DNA from: Verrucomicrobiota bacterium
Lineage (GTDB): Bacteria > Verrucomicrobiota > Verrucomicrobiia > Verrucomicrobiales > DEV007
DNA: 7,272 bases
Assembly (NCBI GenBank): GCA_013152075.1
Contig: JAADHD010000071.1
Span: forward strand, 1-7,272
Direction of reading: 5' to 3'
The first letter of the stretch is position 1. Every line of letters starts with the position of its first letter. Both the position numbers and the translations under genes were made by a program. The notes under the pieces are model-generated. The model searched no databases and had not been told where the DNA came from. It worked only from the letters and a program-made list of their open reading frames with translations. Below are positions 5,468 to 7,272 of this stretch, in pieces.

Positions 5468-6469
5468 ATGCAACTCAACGAACTGCAATCTCTCTATCAG
5501 CTACCTTTTTTTGAACTCTTGAAAAAGGCTCGCGAGGTTCATGAGCAACACTGGCCCGATAACGAGGTGCAGCTGTGCACTCTGCTGTCGATCAAAACCG
5601 GCGGCTGTTCAGAGGACTGTTCCTATTGCGCTCAATCGTCCCGCTATGAAACCAATCTCGACCGAGAGATGCTACTCGAAAAAGAGGAAGTGATGGAGAG
5701 CGCTCAGGCGGCTAAGGAAAACGGCAGCACGCGTTTTTGCATGGGCGCTGCGTGGAAGGGCGTTCGTGATGGCACGGAAAAATTTGAGAAGGTCTTGGAT
5801 ATCGTACGCGATGTCAGCACGCTGGGCATGGAGGTGTGTGTGACTCTTGGTGAACTCGGCGAGGTGGAAGCCAAAAAATTGCGTGAAGCTGGAGTGACGG
5901 CTTACAATCACAACATCGACACTTCGCCTGAGCACTACCCGGAAATCGTGACCACACATAGTTTTCAGGATCGCCTGGATACCATTCGTTGCGTGCAGGA
6001 TGTTGGCATGTCGGTTTGTTGTGGGGGCATCCTCGGAATGGGGGAAAGCGAAACTGATCGCTTGCGCATGCTTGAGGTGCTGAGCAATTTTAATCCGCCA
6101 CCCGAAAGTGTGCCGATCAATGCACTGATGCCGATGCCCGGCACACCACTTGAAGGAGCGTCACCGATCGATTCCTTTGATCTGGTACGCATGATTGCCC
6201 TAGCCCGCATCGCGGTTCCAAAATCTCGGGTACGTCTTTCTGCCGGCCGGACCGGGCTCAGCGATGAAGCCCAGGCGCTGTGCTTTTTTGCCGGCGCGAA
6301 TTCCATTTTTTACGGTGACAAATTGCTCACCGCAGAGAATCCGCAGTCCAGTAAGGATGTCGTATTGTTAAAAAAACTGGGGCTCAGCTCCCAGTCTCCG
6401 AACCCTGATCTTATGCCTCCGAGTGCAGTAGCGAACCTGCCCCTCGACCCGGCTCCGGTGGCTTCGTGA
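5468..6469 (+). CDS. bioB: Biotin synthase BioB (radical SAM)
   Basis: BioB converts dethiobiotin to biotin by radical sulfur insertion, the last step of biotin synthesis. The 333 residues cover the full protein. The radical-SAM [4Fe-4S] motif CSEDCSYC is at 47-54 (Cys47, Cys51, Cys54), followed by AQSSRY. The auxiliary [2Fe-2S] ligands can be placed at Cys91 (RFCMGAAW), Cys124 (EVCVTLG), Cys184 (MSVCCGG) and Arg256 (VRLSAGR). The YNHN substrate motif is at 146-149, and GMGES and MPMPGTPLEG are present. Every expected ligand is present, so the enzyme should be active. The ATG at 5468 gives a normal N-terminus; no Shine-Dalgarno is visible. The other bio genes are not in this window, so bioB stands alone here. 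I see no convincing BirA operator upstream. Confidence 0.98.
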   Translation: MQLNELQSLYQLPFFELLKKAREVHEQHWPDNEVQLCTLLSIKTGGCSEDCSYCAQSSRYETNLDREMLLEKEEVMESAQAAKENGSTRFCMGAAWKGVRDGTEKFEKVLDIVRDVSTLGMEVCVTLGELGEVEAKKLREAGVTAYNHNIDTSPEHYPEIVTTHSFQDRLDTIRCVQDVGMSVCCGGILGMGESETDRLRMLEVLSNFNPPPESVPINALMPMPGTPLEGASPIDSFDLVRMIALARIAVPKSRVRLSAGRTGLSDEAQALCFFAGANSIFYGDKLLTAENPQSSKDVVLLKKLGLSSQSPNPDLMPPSAVANLPLDPAPVAS

Positions 6470-6479
6470 AGGGGAGAGA

Positions 6480-6498
6480 GCATCGATTTGGTCGATGC
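6480..6498 (+). terminator. Small hairpin just after bioB, possible weak terminator
   Basis: GCATCGA (6480-6486) pairs with TCGATGC (6492-6498) around a TTTGG loop, beginning 11 nt after the bioB stop codon. The 7-bp stem is well placed for transcript-end processing, but it is followed by GGGAAGTGG rather than a T run, so intrinsic termination is unlikely to be strong. Confidence 0.25.
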
Positions 6499-6595
6499 GG
6501 GAAGTGGTAATATCGATTTTGGAGCATAGCGTATTGAATTAGGGTGTCTGCTGAAGTGAAAGAATGCAGTAATTCATTTGCCAAGACCAGATTGA

Positions 6596-6674
6596 GGACG
6601 TGCGAGCCGCACGTCCCTACCGCGTTGCTTTTAAGGTCAAGTGGTCATGGTAGGGACGATCGGCCCGGTCGTCC
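6596..6674. repeat. Pair of 26-bp hairpin units in inverted orientation
   Basis: Unit 1 (6596-6621) is a hairpin, GGACGTGCG-AGC-CGCACGTCC, followed by CTACC. Unit 2 (6649-6674) begins with GGTAG and then forms GGACGATCG-GCC-CGGTCGTCC, with one T opposite G. Unit 2 is an imperfect reverse complement of unit 1, and the CGTCCCTACC / GGTAGGGACG flanks pair across the 27-bp spacer. The result is a nested stem with two apical hairpins. The stretch 6470-6730 between bioB and the protease gene holds nothing else I can support as a gene. This two-unit inverted arrangement is typical of REP/BIME-like elements; no associated transposase is in the window. Confidence 0.75.
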
Positions 6675-6730
6675 GTTGATCGATGAAGCAGTTGCTGATT
6701 ACATATTTTCATTTGAGTAGCCCGGACTTA

Positions 6731-7272
6731 ATGATCCATCCAATGTTCGAATCGATTTCATCTGATACTTTACAGTTAGCCGCCCCTTCAAAGGCGCGGC
6801 TTTGGGCGGCAGTATTGCCTGCGCTAGTAGTGCCTTTGCTGGCTTCCTTGATCTACTTTGTGTTTTTCCCGGGTACCTGGTTTGGTAAAGCCTGTTTTGG
6901 TCTGGTAAAAATTCACCTGGTTTTTTGGCCAGTCATCGCTACGATTTTCATCCTGCGTGAATCCATGAGGCGTCCGGCACCTAGCTGGAAAATTCGCTTT
7001 CACACTCTTATTCCCGGAGTCTTGATCGGTGTCACGGTAGTGGCAGCGATGTTTGTATTAATGCTTACGCCGATTGGAGACATCGTGAGATCCTCTGGCG
7101 GTAGAATTCGGGAGAAGGTCGACGACCTCGGAGTGCTGGAACATTACGTGTCGTTTTCCATCTTTATTTCGGTAATGAACTCCTTCATCGAAGAATATTA
7201 CTGGCGATGGTTTGCTTATGGGAACATTCGCAAAGCGATGCCCTTGGTCTGGGCGCATGTACTGACAGCTGT
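6731..7272 (+). CDS. CPBP/CAAX-type intramembrane glutamic protease, 3' end outside window
   Basis: 180 codons of an integral membrane protein are present before the right edge cuts it. Hydrophobic segments are visible at about residues 25-46, 61-76, 93-113 and 138-152. They are followed by FIEEYYWRWF at 152-161, which contains the EExxxR motif (Glu154, Glu155, Arg159) that defines the first catalytic motif of the CPBP (Abi/CAAX Rce1-like) family. The later His-containing motifs would lie at or past the edge; the last residues here read LVWAHVLTA. Bacterial members act as membrane proteases or accessory factors in quite different pathways, so a substrate cannot be named. ATG 6731 is chosen; in-frame ATGs at 6683 and 6743 are possible, and an in-frame TGA at 6677 sets the outer limit. 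No good Shine-Dalgarno marks any of them. The family call rests on one motif plus topology. Confidence 0.8.
   Translation, partial: MIHPMFESISSDTLQLAAPSKARLWAAVLPALVVPLLASLIYFVFFPGTWFGKACFGLVKIHLVFWPVIATIFILRESMRRPAPSWKIRFHTLIPGVLIGVTVVAAMFVLMLTPIGDIVRSSGGRIREKVDDLGVLEHYVSFSIFISVMNSFIEEYYWRWFAYGNIRKAMPLVWAHVLTA

Noticed and set aside
6731..7272. The CPBP protease as an abortive-infection or immunity protein
   Set aside because: The motif supports the family only; no bacteriocin, phage-defence or exosortase context is visible, and the gene is truncated by the window.

Overview
The window looks like chromosomal DNA from a free-living Gram-negative-type bacterium, most plausibly a member of the Verrucomicrobiota or another PVC-group lineage. 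The grounds are indirect: mid-range G+C, no convincing Shine-Dalgarno sequence ahead of most genes, a secreted protein of a type I associate with that group, and several hairpin repeats in the intergenic gaps. The taxonomic call is an inference from style, not from a marker gene.

Left half, all on the minus strand (read from 4540 down to 1): thiL (thiamine-monophosphate kinase), tsaE and tsaB (two proteins of the tRNA t6A37 machinery), a single AAA-type ATPase with a DUF4143/nuclease-like C-terminus, and an MBOAT O-acyltransferase (AlgI/DltB type) cut by the left window edge. thiL and tsaE overlap by 4 bp (ATGA) and are probably translationally coupled. tsaB follows after a 97-bp gap that holds a perfect 14-bp hairpin. 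The ATPase has its own 37-bp palindrome, which ends exactly at its start codon and contains a plausible -35/-10 pair, so it looks like a self-contained transcription unit placed between tsaB and the MBOAT gene.

Right half, all on the plus strand: a secreted protein with no family I can name (4563-5318), whose His and Cys motifs resemble a caspase/CHAT-type dyad; biotin synthase bioB (5468-6469); and the first 180 codons of a CPBP/CAAX-type intramembrane glutamic protease (from 6731), cut by the right window edge. The gap before bioB carries a 23-bp-arm hairpin, and the gap after it carries two inverted 26-bp hairpin units.

The core genes (thiL, tsaE, tsaB, bioB) are ordinary housekeeping genes. 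The parts worth attention are the palindrome-fused ATPase module, the secreted His/Cys protein and the unrelated hairpin families in the gaps. I see no rRNA, tRNA, CRISPR array, transposase or riboswitch. The longest stretch without a gene is 6470-6730 (261 bp).
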